Below are positions 24,535-39,117 of a DNA stretch of 64,000 nt, piece after piece. The DNA is from an uncultured Collinsella sp. (GTDB lineage: Bacteria > Actinomycetota > Coriobacteriia > Coriobacteriales > Coriobacteriaceae): assembly GCA_937925715.1 (NCBI GenBank), contig CALAMG010000022.1, positions 1-64,000 of the forward strand, in the 5' to 3' direction. The notes under the pieces are model-generated. The model was not told the origin of the DNA. It ran no database searches and saw only the letters and a program-made list of their open reading frames with translations. Within the stretch, counting starts at the first letter, position 1. The number at the start of each line of letters is the position of its first letter. Made by a program: the position numbers and the translations under genes.

Positions 24535-25671
24535 ATGCGTCTGCCCATGAATACCTCGCTTGCCACGCTCAAGCCCTCCGGCATCCGCCGGATCAACGCA
24601 CTCGCCGCCCAGCATCCGGGGTGCATCGCGCTCGCGCTCGGCGAGCCCGATTTTCCCACGCCCGATGTGATTAGCGCCGAGGTGACCGCCGCACTGGACC
24701 GCGGTGACACGCACTATCCGCCCAACAACGGTCGCCCCGCCCCGCGTGATGCACTGTCCAAATATATGGATGACGCGGGCCTGGCGTTTTCCGCCGATGA
24801 GGTCATCCTGACCGACGGTGCGACCGAGGCACTGTCGGCTACATTCATGGCTATGCTCAACCCAGGCGACGAGGTCATTATCCCCACGCCGGCCTTTGGC
24901 CTGTACGAGAGCATCGTCGTGGCCAATCACGCCAAGGCGGTCTTTTTGGATACGGAGCCTGCGCAATTCCAGATTGACGAGGACGCACTTCGTGCCTGCG
25001 TGACGCCGGCGACCAAGGCCATCGTCATCTGCTCGCCCAACAATCCTACGGGCTGTATCCTCAACGCGGCTTCGCTCGACGCCGTGGCGCACGTGGCGGA
25101 GCAGATGGGCATCTACGTGGTCTGCGACGACGTATACAATCGACTCGTCTATGTGGATGGCTACGAGCGCTTCGCCCAGCGACACCCGGAGCTGCGCGAG
25201 CAGACGGTCGTCATCGAGAGCTTCTCCAAGCCCTGGGCTATGACCGGCTGGCGCCTGGGTTGGCTCGCAGCCGCAGCCCCCGTCATCGCCGAGATCGCAA
25301 AAGCTCACCAATACCTAGTATCGAGCGCCGTCTCCTTCGAGATGGACGCCGCGGCCCGAGCCCTGACCGTCGACCCAACCCCCATGCTCGAAGTCTACCG
25401 AGCCCGTCGCGAACGCGTGCTCGCAGCTTTAGACGCCATGGGCCTCGACGTAGTAGAGCCCGCAGGAGCCTTCTACACTTTCCCGAGCATCAAAAAGTTC
25501 GGCCTAACCAGCGAAGCTTTCTGCATCAAAGCCATCAAAGAAGCAAACGTAGCCCTAGTCCCGGGCGACTGTTTCGGCACCGAAGGCCACATCCGCCTAA
25601 GCTACTGCGTCTCCGACCAAGATCTGGACGAAGGCCTCAGCCGCCTGTCCAACTTCGTTTCAACCCTGTAG
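24535..25671 (+). CDS. PLP-dependent class I/II aminotransferase
   Basis: 378-aa fold-type I enzyme. Substrate-binding ALGEPDFPTP, cofactor Asp/Tyr region CDDVYNRLVY, PLP-binding lysine in SFSKPWAMTGWRLGW and C-terminal arginine (GHIRLSYC) are present. It most resembles aspartate/aromatic aminotransferases (AspC/PatA type); the exact donor is not clear. The ATG at 24535 follows GAAAGGAACGCC. From about base 25290 codon use changes to A-ending forms (CTA, CGA, GCA, AAA) unlike the first two-thirds of the gene. Confidence 0.88.
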   Translation: MRLPMNTSLATLKPSGIRRINALAAQHPGCIALALGEPDFPTPDVISAEVTAALDRGDTHYPPNNGRPAPRDALSKYMDDAGLAFSADEVILTDGATEALSATFMAMLNPGDEVIIPTPAFGLYESIVVANHAKAVFLDTEPAQFQIDEDALRACVTPATKAIVICSPNNPTGCILNAASLDAVAHVAEQMGIYVVCDDVYNRLVYVDGYERFAQRHPELREQTVVIESFSKPWAMTGWRLGWLAAAAPVIAEIAKAHQYLVSSAVSFEMDAAARALTVDPTPMLEVYRARRERVLAALDAMGLDVVEPAGAFYTFPSIKKFGLTSEAFCIKAIKEANVALVPGDCFGTEGHIRLSYCVSDQDLDEGLSRLSNFVSTL

Positions 25672-25724
25672 CCCAACGGGACCCAAAATCATCAGCCCAC
25701 CGACCCAAGCATTATGAGTGGGGC

Positions 25725-25942
25725 GCGTCGCTCAACGGACACGAGGATTCGCAGCAAAGGCAACGTAGCTCCGGCCGGGAGGGGCAGGGCGAGTTTTCCG
25801 TAGATTCCGCACGAGCCGAAGGCCACTTAATGTGGCCTTCGTGCGAGCCCAGGACTTGACCGAGCGGAAAACTCGCCCTGCCCCTCCCGGTCGGAGCGTA
25901 TGCAGGGTTTGTGTACGAATCCTCGTGTCCGTTGACCGACGC
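25725..25942. repeat. Long palindromic element A (family I)
   Basis: Compound hairpin of about 218 bp. The outermost arms 25725-25751 and 25916-25942 pair over 27 bp with one mismatch. The middle arms 25775-25800 and 25865-25890 are perfect 26-bp complements. The 64-nt centre holds TTCCGCACG, an inner hairpin GAAGGCCAC-TTAAT-GTGGCCTTC and CAGGACT. It lies between the aminotransferase gene and the L10 leader in the 25672-26176 gap, which has no gene. Confidence 0.9.
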
Positions 25943-25984
25943 CGGGGTCCCCGCCATAATACTTTCGGTTCACGCACGAATCCG

Positions 25985-26060
25985 CTGCCAGAGACAGCCG
26001 GCGCAAACGGGTCTTACCCGCGAGCTTAATGGGACTTCCCGCCAGCCGAGGTGGTCGAGT
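25985..26060 (+). ncRNA. L10 leader (ribosomal protein autoregulatory RNA)
   Basis: CAGAGACAGCCGGCG (25990-26004) pairs across a kink-turn-like internal loop with CGCCAGCCGAGGT (26040-26052), with an inner AACGGGTC/GACTTCCC region. AGAC and GAGGT match my recollection of conserved L10-leader words. L10-(L12)4 binding to this leader represses rplJL in E. coli and Bacillus; here it precedes an attenuator. Confidence 0.75.
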
Positions 26061-26074
26061 AGATATGTCTTCTC

Positions 26075-26110
26075 GCCCCCGTCGCTCATGCAGCGCGGGG
26101 GCTTTCTTTT
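26075..26110 (+). terminator. Attenuator terminator upstream of rplJ
   Basis: GCCCCCGTCGCT (26075-26086) pairs with AGCGCGGGGGC (26092-26102), followed by TTTCTTTTT. It stands between the L10 leader and rplJ, 66 nt before the start codon, so L10 binding may control read-through. Confidence 0.8.
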
Positions 26111-26176
26111 TGGACATGCCCCCGTCACGTCCTTGTGGCGGACCGTGCCCGGAAAGAATTCGAGGAGGTGTAATTC

Positions 26177-26698
26177 ATGCCCCAGCAGTACAAAATCGAC
26201 AAGGTTGCAGAGATCGAGTCCCGTATCGCCGAGAACGCCGGTCTGTTCGTCGTCAACTACAACGGTCTGACGGTTAAGCAGGCTCAGGAGCTGCGTCATC
26301 AGCTTCGCGAGTGCGGCGCCGAGATGAAGGTCTACAAGAACAACCTGGTCAAGATCGCCCTCAAGAACCAGGAGCAGCCCGAGATCGACGAGATCCTCGC
26401 CGGCCCCGTTGCTTATGTGTTCTACGAGACCGAGCCGGTCGAGGCCGCTAAGGCCCTTAAGGACTTCTCCGCTAAGTCCAAGGGCGTCCTTGAGATCAAG
26501 GGCGGTATCTCCGACGGCAAGGCCGTTTCCGCTGATGATGTTAAGGCTATCGCCGAGCTGCCCACCAAGGATCAGCTTCTCGGCCAGATCGCCGGTCTCA
26601 TCTCCGGTTTCGCTCGCGACATCGCTGTCTGCGTCAACGGCGTTTCCTCTGGTCTCGCTCGTTCGATCCAGCAGGTCTCCGAGCAGAAGGCAGCCTAG
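26177..26698 (+). CDS. rplJ: Ribosomal protein L10
   Basis: 173-aa stalk base protein that anchors L7/L12 dimers. The N-terminal rRNA-binding domain (KIDKVAEIESRIAENAGLFVVNYNGL) and C-terminal helix for L12 binding are present. The start ATG follows GAGGAGGTGTAATTC. It is preceded by a full L10 leader and attenuator and followed by rplL after 102 nt. In many actinobacteria this pair directly follows rplKA; here it is 22 kb away. Confidence 0.97.
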   Translation: MPQQYKIDKVAEIESRIAENAGLFVVNYNGLTVKQAQELRHQLRECGAEMKVYKNNLVKIALKNQEQPEIDEILAGPVAYVFYETEPVEAAKALKDFSAKSKGVLEIKGGISDGKAVSADDVKAIAELPTKDQLLGQIAGLISGFARDIAVCVNGVSSGLARSIQQVSEQKAA

Positions 26699-26800
26699 TT
26701 GCTGTTTTCACCCGCGGCGGCAACGCCGCACCCCTGGCGCATTCGCGCCGTGTTTTAACTGATCTCCGTGCATCCGCACGGAAACCGAAAGGACTTAGAA

Positions 26801-27178
26801 ATGGCTAAGCTTACCACCGATGAGATCATCGATGCTCTTAAGGAAATGACCCTTCTCGAGGCTTCCGAGCTCGTTAAGGCTATCGAGGACACCTTCGGCG
26901 TTTCCGCCGCTGCTCCTGCCGCTGTTGTCGCCGCTCCCGCTGCTGGCGCTGCTGAGGCCGAGGAGAAGACCGAGTTTGACGTCGTGCTCGAGGGCTTCGG
27001 CGACAACAAGATCCAGGTCATCAAGGCCGTCCGTGAGCTCACCAACCTTGGCCTGAAGGAGGCCAAGGAGGTCGTCGAGGGCGCTCCCAAGGCTGTTCTC
27101 GAGGGTGCCAAGAAGGAGGACGCCGAGGCTGCCAAGGAGAAGCTCGAGGCTGCTGGCGCTGCTGTCACCCTCAAGTAA
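26801..27178 (+). CDS. rplL: Ribosomal protein L7/L12
   Basis: 125-aa acidic stalk protein that recruits translational GTPases. It has an N-terminal dimerisation helix (LTTDEIIDALKEMTLLEASELVKAIED in shortened form), an Ala/Pro hinge (AAAPAAVVAAPAAG), and the C-terminal domain with GLKEAKEVVEGAP. The ATG at 26801 follows GAAAGGACTTAGAA; the frame is open 33 nt further upstream with no RBS. A strong terminator follows, separating it from galU and rpoB. Confidence 0.97.
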   Translation: MAKLTTDEIIDALKEMTLLEASELVKAIEDTFGVSAAAPAAVVAAPAAGAAEAEEKTEFDVVLEGFGDNKIQVIKAVRELTNLGLKEAKEVVEGAPKAVLEGAKKEDAEAAKEKLEAAGAAVTLK

Positions 27179-27205
27179 TCAGGCTTTCTCGCCAGATTTC
27201 TTTGC

Positions 27206-27245
27206 AGGCGGGGTTCGCATTGCGAGCCCCGTCTTTTTTGTTTTT
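27206..27245 (+). terminator. Terminator of rplJL
   Basis: GCGGGGTTCGCA (27208-27219) pairs with TGCGAGCCCCGT (27221-27232), then CTTTTTTGTTTTT. Confidence 0.93.
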
Positions 27246-27492
27246 CAGTCCCTCGACATCGGTAGCTCAAACTGCCGTATTCTGTGATTTGCGTCGTATC
27301 GGGTGCCCTGCCGTTGGGCAATAAAATTGCACCATTCGAGCAATAATTTGCGTTGACCTGCTGAAGAATTGTCTCTGCCTTGTAGCGACATATAGTTCCA
27401 GCGGTAAGATGCTTGGGTATCGCAATTTGGTCTGCGGCCGTGCGCCGCACGCATGGGGCGCTTTTGCGCCTGCGAAAGGATCTTTGAATAAC
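27246..27492 (+). other. galU upstream region, no gene seen
   Basis: The rplL-galU gap is 314 nt. It contains two near-palindromic GCAATAAAATTGC / GCAATAATTTGC words (about 27318-27351), a lone TTGACC (27353-27358) without a well-spaced -10, and a small GGCGC/GCGCC hairpin (about 27456-27469). A galU promoter is expected here but was not fixed. Confidence 0.4.
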
Positions 27493-28401
27493 ATGAAGGC
27501 AATCATCCCCGCCGCCGGTCTTGGCACGCGTTTTCTGCCTGGCACCAAGTGCACGCCCAAAGAGATGCTGCCGGTGCTCGACAAGCCCGTCATTCAGTAC
27601 GTCGTCGAGGAGGCGCTCGACCCCGAGGAAGTCGACGACGCCATCATCGTTACATCTCCCGGTAAGCCCGAGCTACTGAACTACTTCCAGCCCGATCGCT
27701 CGCTCGAGAACCTGCTGCGCGAGCGCGGCAAGAACGCCTATGCCGATGCCGTCGCCCACGCTGGCGGTATGCCGGTCGACTTCCGTTATCAGTACGAGCC
27801 CAAGGGCCTCGGCCATGCTATCCGCTCTGCTGCCGACGCCGTGGCAGGGGAGAGCTTCCTGGTTCTTCTGGGCGACTACGTTGTGCCTAACCGCGACATC
27901 TGCGACAAGATGCTCGCCGTTTCCAAGGAGCACGGTGGCGCTTCGGTTATCGCCGTCGCTGCTTGCTCGCCCGAGGAAGTCAGCCGCTACGGCGTTATCG
28001 CCGGTGAGCGCGTCGGTTCGCTCGAGGGTGCCGAGGACGTTGCCGATGCAGAGCCGGGCGCTGTCTGGCGTATCGGCGGTCTGGTCGAGAAGCCCGCTCC
28101 CGAGGCTGCTCCGTCCAACCTGTACATCGTCGGTCGTTACCTGCTGAGCCCGCTGGTCATGGACCTGCTGGCAGATCAGCAGGCCGGCAAGGGCGGCGAG
28201 ATTCAACTCACCGACGCCATGGCCCGTTCGCTCGACCGCGAGGCCATGTACGCTGTCGTCATCGACCCGCTCTCGGGCTACGACACCGGCACTCCCTCTG
28301 GCTGGATGGCCACCAACGCCCTCATGGCCGCAAGCGATCCTCGCTTTGCCAGCGCCTTCTGGGACGCCATCGACGAGCGCGGCGGCTTGATGCGCAAATA
28401 A
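27493..28401 (+). CDS. galU: UTP-glucose-1-phosphate uridylyltransferase
   Basis: 302-aa nucleotidyltransferase making UDP-glucose for glycan and lipid glycosylation. It opens MKAIIPAAGLGTRFLPGTKC and TPKEMLPVLDKP, with YEPKGLGHAI, LLGDYV and GGLVEKP in their usual places. The frame is open 84 nt upstream, but the conserved N-terminus fixes ATG 27493. It lies between rplL and rpoB with its own terminator. That interrupts the very widespread rplL-rpoB linkage and is unusual placement for a sugar-nucleotide gene. Confidence 0.96.
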   Translation: MKAIIPAAGLGTRFLPGTKCTPKEMLPVLDKPVIQYVVEEALDPEEVDDAIIVTSPGKPELLNYFQPDRSLENLLRERGKNAYADAVAHAGGMPVDFRYQYEPKGLGHAIRSAADAVAGESFLVLLGDYVVPNRDICDKMLAVSKEHGGASVIAVAACSPEEVSRYGVIAGERVGSLEGAEDVADAEPGAVWRIGGLVEKPAPEAAPSNLYIVGRYLLSPLVMDLLADQQAGKGGEIQLTDAMARSLDREAMYAVVIDPLSGYDTGTPSGWMATNALMAASDPRFASAFWDAIDERGGLMRK

Positions 28402-28421
28402 GCCTTCGGGCATCGACATTT

Positions 28422-28457
28422 ACGGGCGCGGACCTCGGTTCGCGCCCGTTTTTTTAT
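28422..28457 (+). terminator. Terminator of galU
   Basis: ACGGGCGCG (28422-28430) pairs with CGCGCCCGT (28441-28449), followed by TTTTTTTAT. Confidence 0.93.
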
Positions 28458-28497
28458 AAGAGCTTCGATTGCCGGCTCTCTGTTCACAGAAAATATA

Positions 28498-28513
28498 TGA
28501 ACAGATGTTCGAT
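28498..28513 (+). promoter_or_regulatory. LexA-box-like palindrome upstream of rpoB
   Basis: TGAACAGATGTTCGA (28499-28513) matches the GAAC-N4-GTTC core of the Gram-positive SOS box. It lies about 90 nt upstream of the rpoB -35. A chance match in AT-richer intergenic DNA is possible. Confidence 0.35.
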
Positions 28514-28589
28514 ACACATACATCTACCTGCGTGTTTTCTGTCGAAAAACTTTGCTACTCCAAAAACTCAATCGCGTCAAGGCTTTTCT

Positions 28590-28617
28590 TGCCCAACGGT
28601 CGGTACCTGATAAACTA
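28590..28617 (+). promoter_or_regulatory. Promoter of rpoBC
   Basis: TTGCCC (28590-28595), a 16-nt spacer and TAAACT (28612-28617) within GATAAACTAT, 73 nt before rpoB. The galU terminator isolates rpoBC from upstream transcription, so a promoter is required here. Confidence 0.65.
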
Positions 28618-28689
28618 TTAGGTTGCGATAACTGGCGAAGCTATGCCTCGCCAACCCACCGAGCATTTCCGTGAAGGAGGAAAAACCTG

Positions 28690-32181
<3,492 letters not shown>

Positions 32182-32187
32182 TTGACT

Positions 32188-36663
<4,476 letters not shown>

Positions 36664-36689
36664 TTTCCTAGTACGTTAACCGTCCTTCC

Positions 36690-36727
36690 AAAGACCCGTT
36701 TCCCAACAGGGAAGCGGGTCTTTTTTG
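36690..36727 (+). terminator. Terminator of rpoBC
   Basis: AAAGACCCG (36690-36698) pairs with CGGGTCTTT (36715-36723), with an inner TTCCC/GGGAA, then TTTTGG. Confidence 0.93.
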
Positions 36728-36757
36728 GTGAGGAACGTTGCCCCGACGAGCACGTCG

Positions 36758-36894
36758 GATTCCCGGAACGGGCCGCCCGCTGTTTAAGTTTGTCGCGAGT
36801 TCCGCACGCAAAGGAAAGCACTTAATGTGCTTTCCGTCTTGCGCAGGACTGTAGAGCAGCAAACTTAAACAGCGGGCGGCCCGTTCCGGGAATC
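36758..36894. repeat. Long palindromic element B (family I)
   Basis: Perfect 34-bp arms (36758-36791 and 36861-36894; left arm begins GATTCCCGGAACGGG) flank a 69-nt core. In the core, GTCGCGAGTTCC, an inner hairpin GGAAAGCAC-TTAAT-GTGCTTTCC closed by CGCAA/TTGCG, and CAGGACTGTAGAGCAG are conserved with elements C and D. It follows the rpoC terminator. There is no ORF. Confidence 0.93.
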
Positions 36895-36926
36895 TACCCC
36901 GCGCACAGAAGGGGATTCCTTTTGTC

Positions 36927-36955
36927 AAAAAGGGACAGGTTTATTTTGGTAGGTT
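36927..36955. repeat. Family III repeat, half-structured copy
   Basis: AAAAAGGGACAGG-TTTATTTTGGTAGGTT is the reverse-complement orientation of the copies at 10071 and 38713. It keeps the AAAGGGACAG core but has little left arm. It lies between element B and the ECF promoter. Confidence 0.65.
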
Positions 36956-36970
36956 ATTCCTGCTTGAATT

Positions 36971-36999
36971 TGAAACATTTCGTTCGGTCAAAGCGTATC
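36971..36999 (+). promoter_or_regulatory. ECF-type promoter (probable autoregulation)
   Basis: TGAAAC (36971-36976), 17 nt, CGTATC (36994-36999) matches the GAAC...CGT pattern of ECF sigma promoters. It lies 49 nt upstream of the ECF sigma gene. No sigma-70-type hexamers are seen there. Confidence 0.6.
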
Positions 37000-37047
37000 T
37001 ATGGTGAGGGCCTCAGCAAGAATCATTAACGTCATCGGGAGGTGATT

Positions 37048-37563
37048 ATGGAAGAACAAGCATTTAGACAGGCGGTCGAAGATCACCGGGATGTCGTATT
37101 TCGGATCGCATTGACGTACCTGCGCGATTGTGCCGACGCCGATGATGTTGCCCAGGATGTCTTTCTTAAGCTGCTTAAAAGCGATGGACATTTTGAGAGT
37201 TGGGAGCATCTTCGCCGCTGGCTTATCCGGGTCACGATCAATGAATGTAAATCGCTCTTTCGAAAGCCATGGAGGCGCGTGGAGGATATTGAGAACTTGG
37301 CCGATTCGCTTTCGGCGGCGCAGGATGAGACCAAGGCGGTCTTGTCAGACGTTATGCGACTTCCGGAGCGATTCCGCGTTCCCATCGTGCTCTACTACTA
37401 TCTGGGCTTTTCGACCTCAGAGATTGCCGAGTTGTTGCATGTACCAGCCGCGACCGTTCGAACGCGTTTAGCTCGTGGTCGATCGAAGCTCAAATTCATC
37501 CTAGAGGAGGGCGACCGTGAAATCCAACCAAATCAAGCAGGCCTTCGAGTCCGTCCAAGCTGA
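37048..37563 (+). CDS. ECF-family RNA polymerase sigma factor
   Basis: 171-aa sigma factor with only regions 2 and 4. Region 2 contains VFRIALTYLRDCADADDVAQDVFLK; region 4 carries the helix-turn-helix LGFSTSEIAELLHVPAATVRTRLARGR. The ATG at 37048 follows GGGAGGTGATT. Its last 47 nt overlap the next gene, a membrane protein with a short N-terminal cytoplasmic part, which is the usual sigma/anti-sigma arrangement. The GAAAC-N17-CGTATC upstream suggests it transcribes its own operon. The stress sensed is unknown. Confidence 0.9.
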   Translation: MEEQAFRQAVEDHRDVVFRIALTYLRDCADADDVAQDVFLKLLKSDGHFESWEHLRRWLIRVTINECKSLFRKPWRRVEDIENLADSLSAAQDETKAVLSDVMRLPERFRVPIVLYYYLGFSTSEIAELLHVPAATVRTRLARGRSKLKFILEEGDREIQPNQAGLRVRPS

Positions 37564-38593
37564 TAGCGATCTTGCAGATCGCGTCCTTAATACCGCTGCG
37601 GGTGAGTCGCTTCATCGAAAGGGCCACGCGAAGCCTCTCTATGTTGCCGTAATCGGATGTCTCGCTGGAGTTTTGGCGACTGGAGGGGTCGCCTACGCCG
37701 TTGTCAATTCCAGCTATTTTGCCTCAGCCTGGGGAAACCATGGCAACGGGGTTTCCATTACCTGGACCAACGGCGGCTCATCGGGAACTAAATATACCTA
37801 CACCAGAGAGTTTGGCGATGGCATCGCGCCCCAAAGCCTGGAAGGCGCAGTCCAGGAGGTTAATCTGTCCGTCGAGGGCAACGGCTATACGCTTGATATC
37901 CATGAGATGGCAATCGACCAAAACGGCTGCGGAGCCGTGACGTTTACGTTGTCCAATCCAAATGGAGTTAACTACTACAAGCCAGCAGCAGAGATTGGCG
38001 AACTTGTTCTCTATGGTGAAGAAGAGCAGGGCATCGGCACGCCCGATATGAAGTTCGGCGAGGAATGGCCTGACACACGCAGCACCATTGATAAGGACAC
38101 ATCAAGCGATACTGTCATTAATGGCACGATGTACTTTGCCGCTATGGATCGCGAGCGAGATTTGCAACATGCTGTCACCTGGAATATCCATTGGACCGAG
38201 GGTGAAGGTGAGAGTGCGAGGCGGTTTGAGGCGTCGACACCCGAGTTCAATATTGGAGCGTACGTCGATACAAAGGAACTCCGCTCCGGTGACTCGCCTC
38301 TTGAGATTAGCCCGTTTTCCATCCAGACGCACATCGATGATTTGGGATATGAAGCAGTTGATAATAAGCTGACCGTCAGCTACAAGGATGGATCGGAGCA
38401 GATTATCGAAGATGACGACGCAGGGGTGTTCAACTTATATTTTTCTTATGGGCGCAATAGCGGAGAGAACATCTGGGTGCCAACGAAGTTGATTGATGTC
38501 GATCAAGTTGTCTCGGTAACCCTTGAAATTGTGAGGTATACATCAACAGGGGAGACCGAAACGAAAGAGCCCTTTACCATCGTCTATTCGTAA
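37517..38593 (+). CDS. Membrane-anchored putative anti-sigma protein (DUF4179-like)
   Basis: 358 aa: about 40 cytoplasmic residues rich in acidic and basic residues, one membrane helix (about 41-64, PLYVAVIGCLAGVLATGGVAYAV), and a long extracellular beta-rich region of about 290 residues. The layout and position match the DUF4179-type partners of ECF sigma factors, which hold the sigma at the membrane until a signal arrives. The start GTG at 37517 follows GAGGAGGGCGACC and overlaps the sigma gene by 47 nt. No zinc-type anti-sigma HxxxCxxC is present, so binding would be through another surface. Confidence 0.75.
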   Translation: MKSNQIKQAFESVQADSDLADRVLNTAAGESLHRKGHAKPLYVAVIGCLAGVLATGGVAYAVVNSSYFASAWGNHGNGVSITWTNGGSSGTKYTYTREFGDGIAPQSLEGAVQEVNLSVEGNGYTLDIHEMAIDQNGCGAVTFTLSNPNGVNYYKPAAEIGELVLYGEEEQGIGTPDMKFGEEWPDTRSTIDKDTSSDTVINGTMYFAAMDRERDLQHAVTWNIHWTEGEGESARRFEASTPEFNIGAYVDTKELRSGDSPLEISPFSIQTHIDDLGYEAVDNKLTVSYKDGSEQIIEDDDAGVFNLYFSYGRNSGENIWVPTKLIDVDQVVSVTLEIVRYTSTGETETKEPFTIVYS

Positions 38594-38598
38594 GATTT

Positions 38599-38633
38599 GG
38601 GGTCGCTTCCTACTAGGGGAAGCGGCCTCTTTT
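38599..38633 (+). terminator. Terminator of the ECF operon
   Basis: GGTCGCTTCC (38601-38610) pairs with GGAAGCGGCC (38617-38626) and is followed by TCTTTTG. Confidence 0.8.
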
Positions 38634-38712
38634 GCGTTAAATGGAAACGCCGCCGATTTCCATGCGACAGATGAGAGCAGATCACCGCTGGAGCGCGACG
38701 TTTCCCAAGATA

Positions 38713-38750
38713 AAACCGACCAAAATAAACCTGTCCCTTTTTGGCAGGTA
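38713..38750. repeat. Family III hairpin repeat
   Basis: AAAACCGACCAAAA pairs with TTTTTGGCAGGT with small mismatches, enclosing TAAACCTGTCCC. It is nearly identical internally to the copy at 10071. It lies immediately before element C, as the copy at 36927 lies immediately after element B. Confidence 0.75.
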
Positions 38751-38773
38751 GCGTTGCCTCGACGAGCATGTCG

Positions 38774-38910
38774 GATTCCCGGACCGGGCGGCCTGCGGTT
38801 TAAGTTTGTCGCGAGTTCCGCACGAGCCGGAGGCCACTTAATGTGGCCTCCGTGCGAGCCAGGACTGTAGAGCAGCAAACTTAAACCGCAGGCCGCCCGG
38901 GCCGGGAATC
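38774..38910. repeat. Long palindromic element C (family I)
   Basis: 34-bp arms (38774-38807 and 38877-38910, one mismatch) flank a 69-nt core with GTCGCGAGTTCC, inner hairpin GGAGGCCAC-TTAAT-GTGGCCTCC and CAGGACTGTAGAGCAG. The arms are related to those of element B but differ at several places on both strands together, so pairing is kept. It lies upstream of the rpsL promoter. Confidence 0.93.
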
Positions 38911-38971
38911 CGCCCATGCGCACAGGAGGGGATCCCTTTTGTGTAGGGTTTGCGGAAATGTGCCTATTTTG

Positions 38972-38990
38972 GGATACGCCCGGCGGCGTG
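38972..38990 (+). promoter_or_regulatory. GGAYACGCCCG motif, copy 1 (rpsL)
   Basis: GGATACGCCCGGCGGCGTG, a small hairpin word that also occurs upstream of rplC (56246) and rplB (58111). Here it ends 5 nt before the rpsL -35. Confidence 0.5.
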
Positions 38991-38995
38991 GTCTG

Positions 38996-39024
38996 TTGAC
39001 GGCACAGCTAACGCCACGTATCCT
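38996..39024 (+). promoter_or_regulatory. Promoter of rpsL-rpsG-fusA-rpsJ
   Basis: TTGACG (38996-39001), a 17-nt spacer, TATCCT (39019-39024). The leader to rpsL is about 90 nt with no recognised riboregulator. Confidence 0.75.
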
Positions 39025-39117
39025 ATCGAACTGCGTGTTTCGTAGGGGGATGCTGACCCCTCGATTCAAGCCGTTGCACTTTACAGAAAGCTGGAATCAT
39101 TCGAGAAGGAGTACGCT

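Noticed and set aside
36758..36894. Insertion sequence or MITE with terminal inverted repeats
   Set aside because: Arms differ between copies while the centre is conserved, the reverse of a MITE; no target duplication or transposase was found. Kept as a palindromic element instead.
38941..39117. Small coding gene in the rpsL upstream region
   Set aside because: The open frame running into rpsL has no RBS and overlaps the promoter and the GGAYACG motif.
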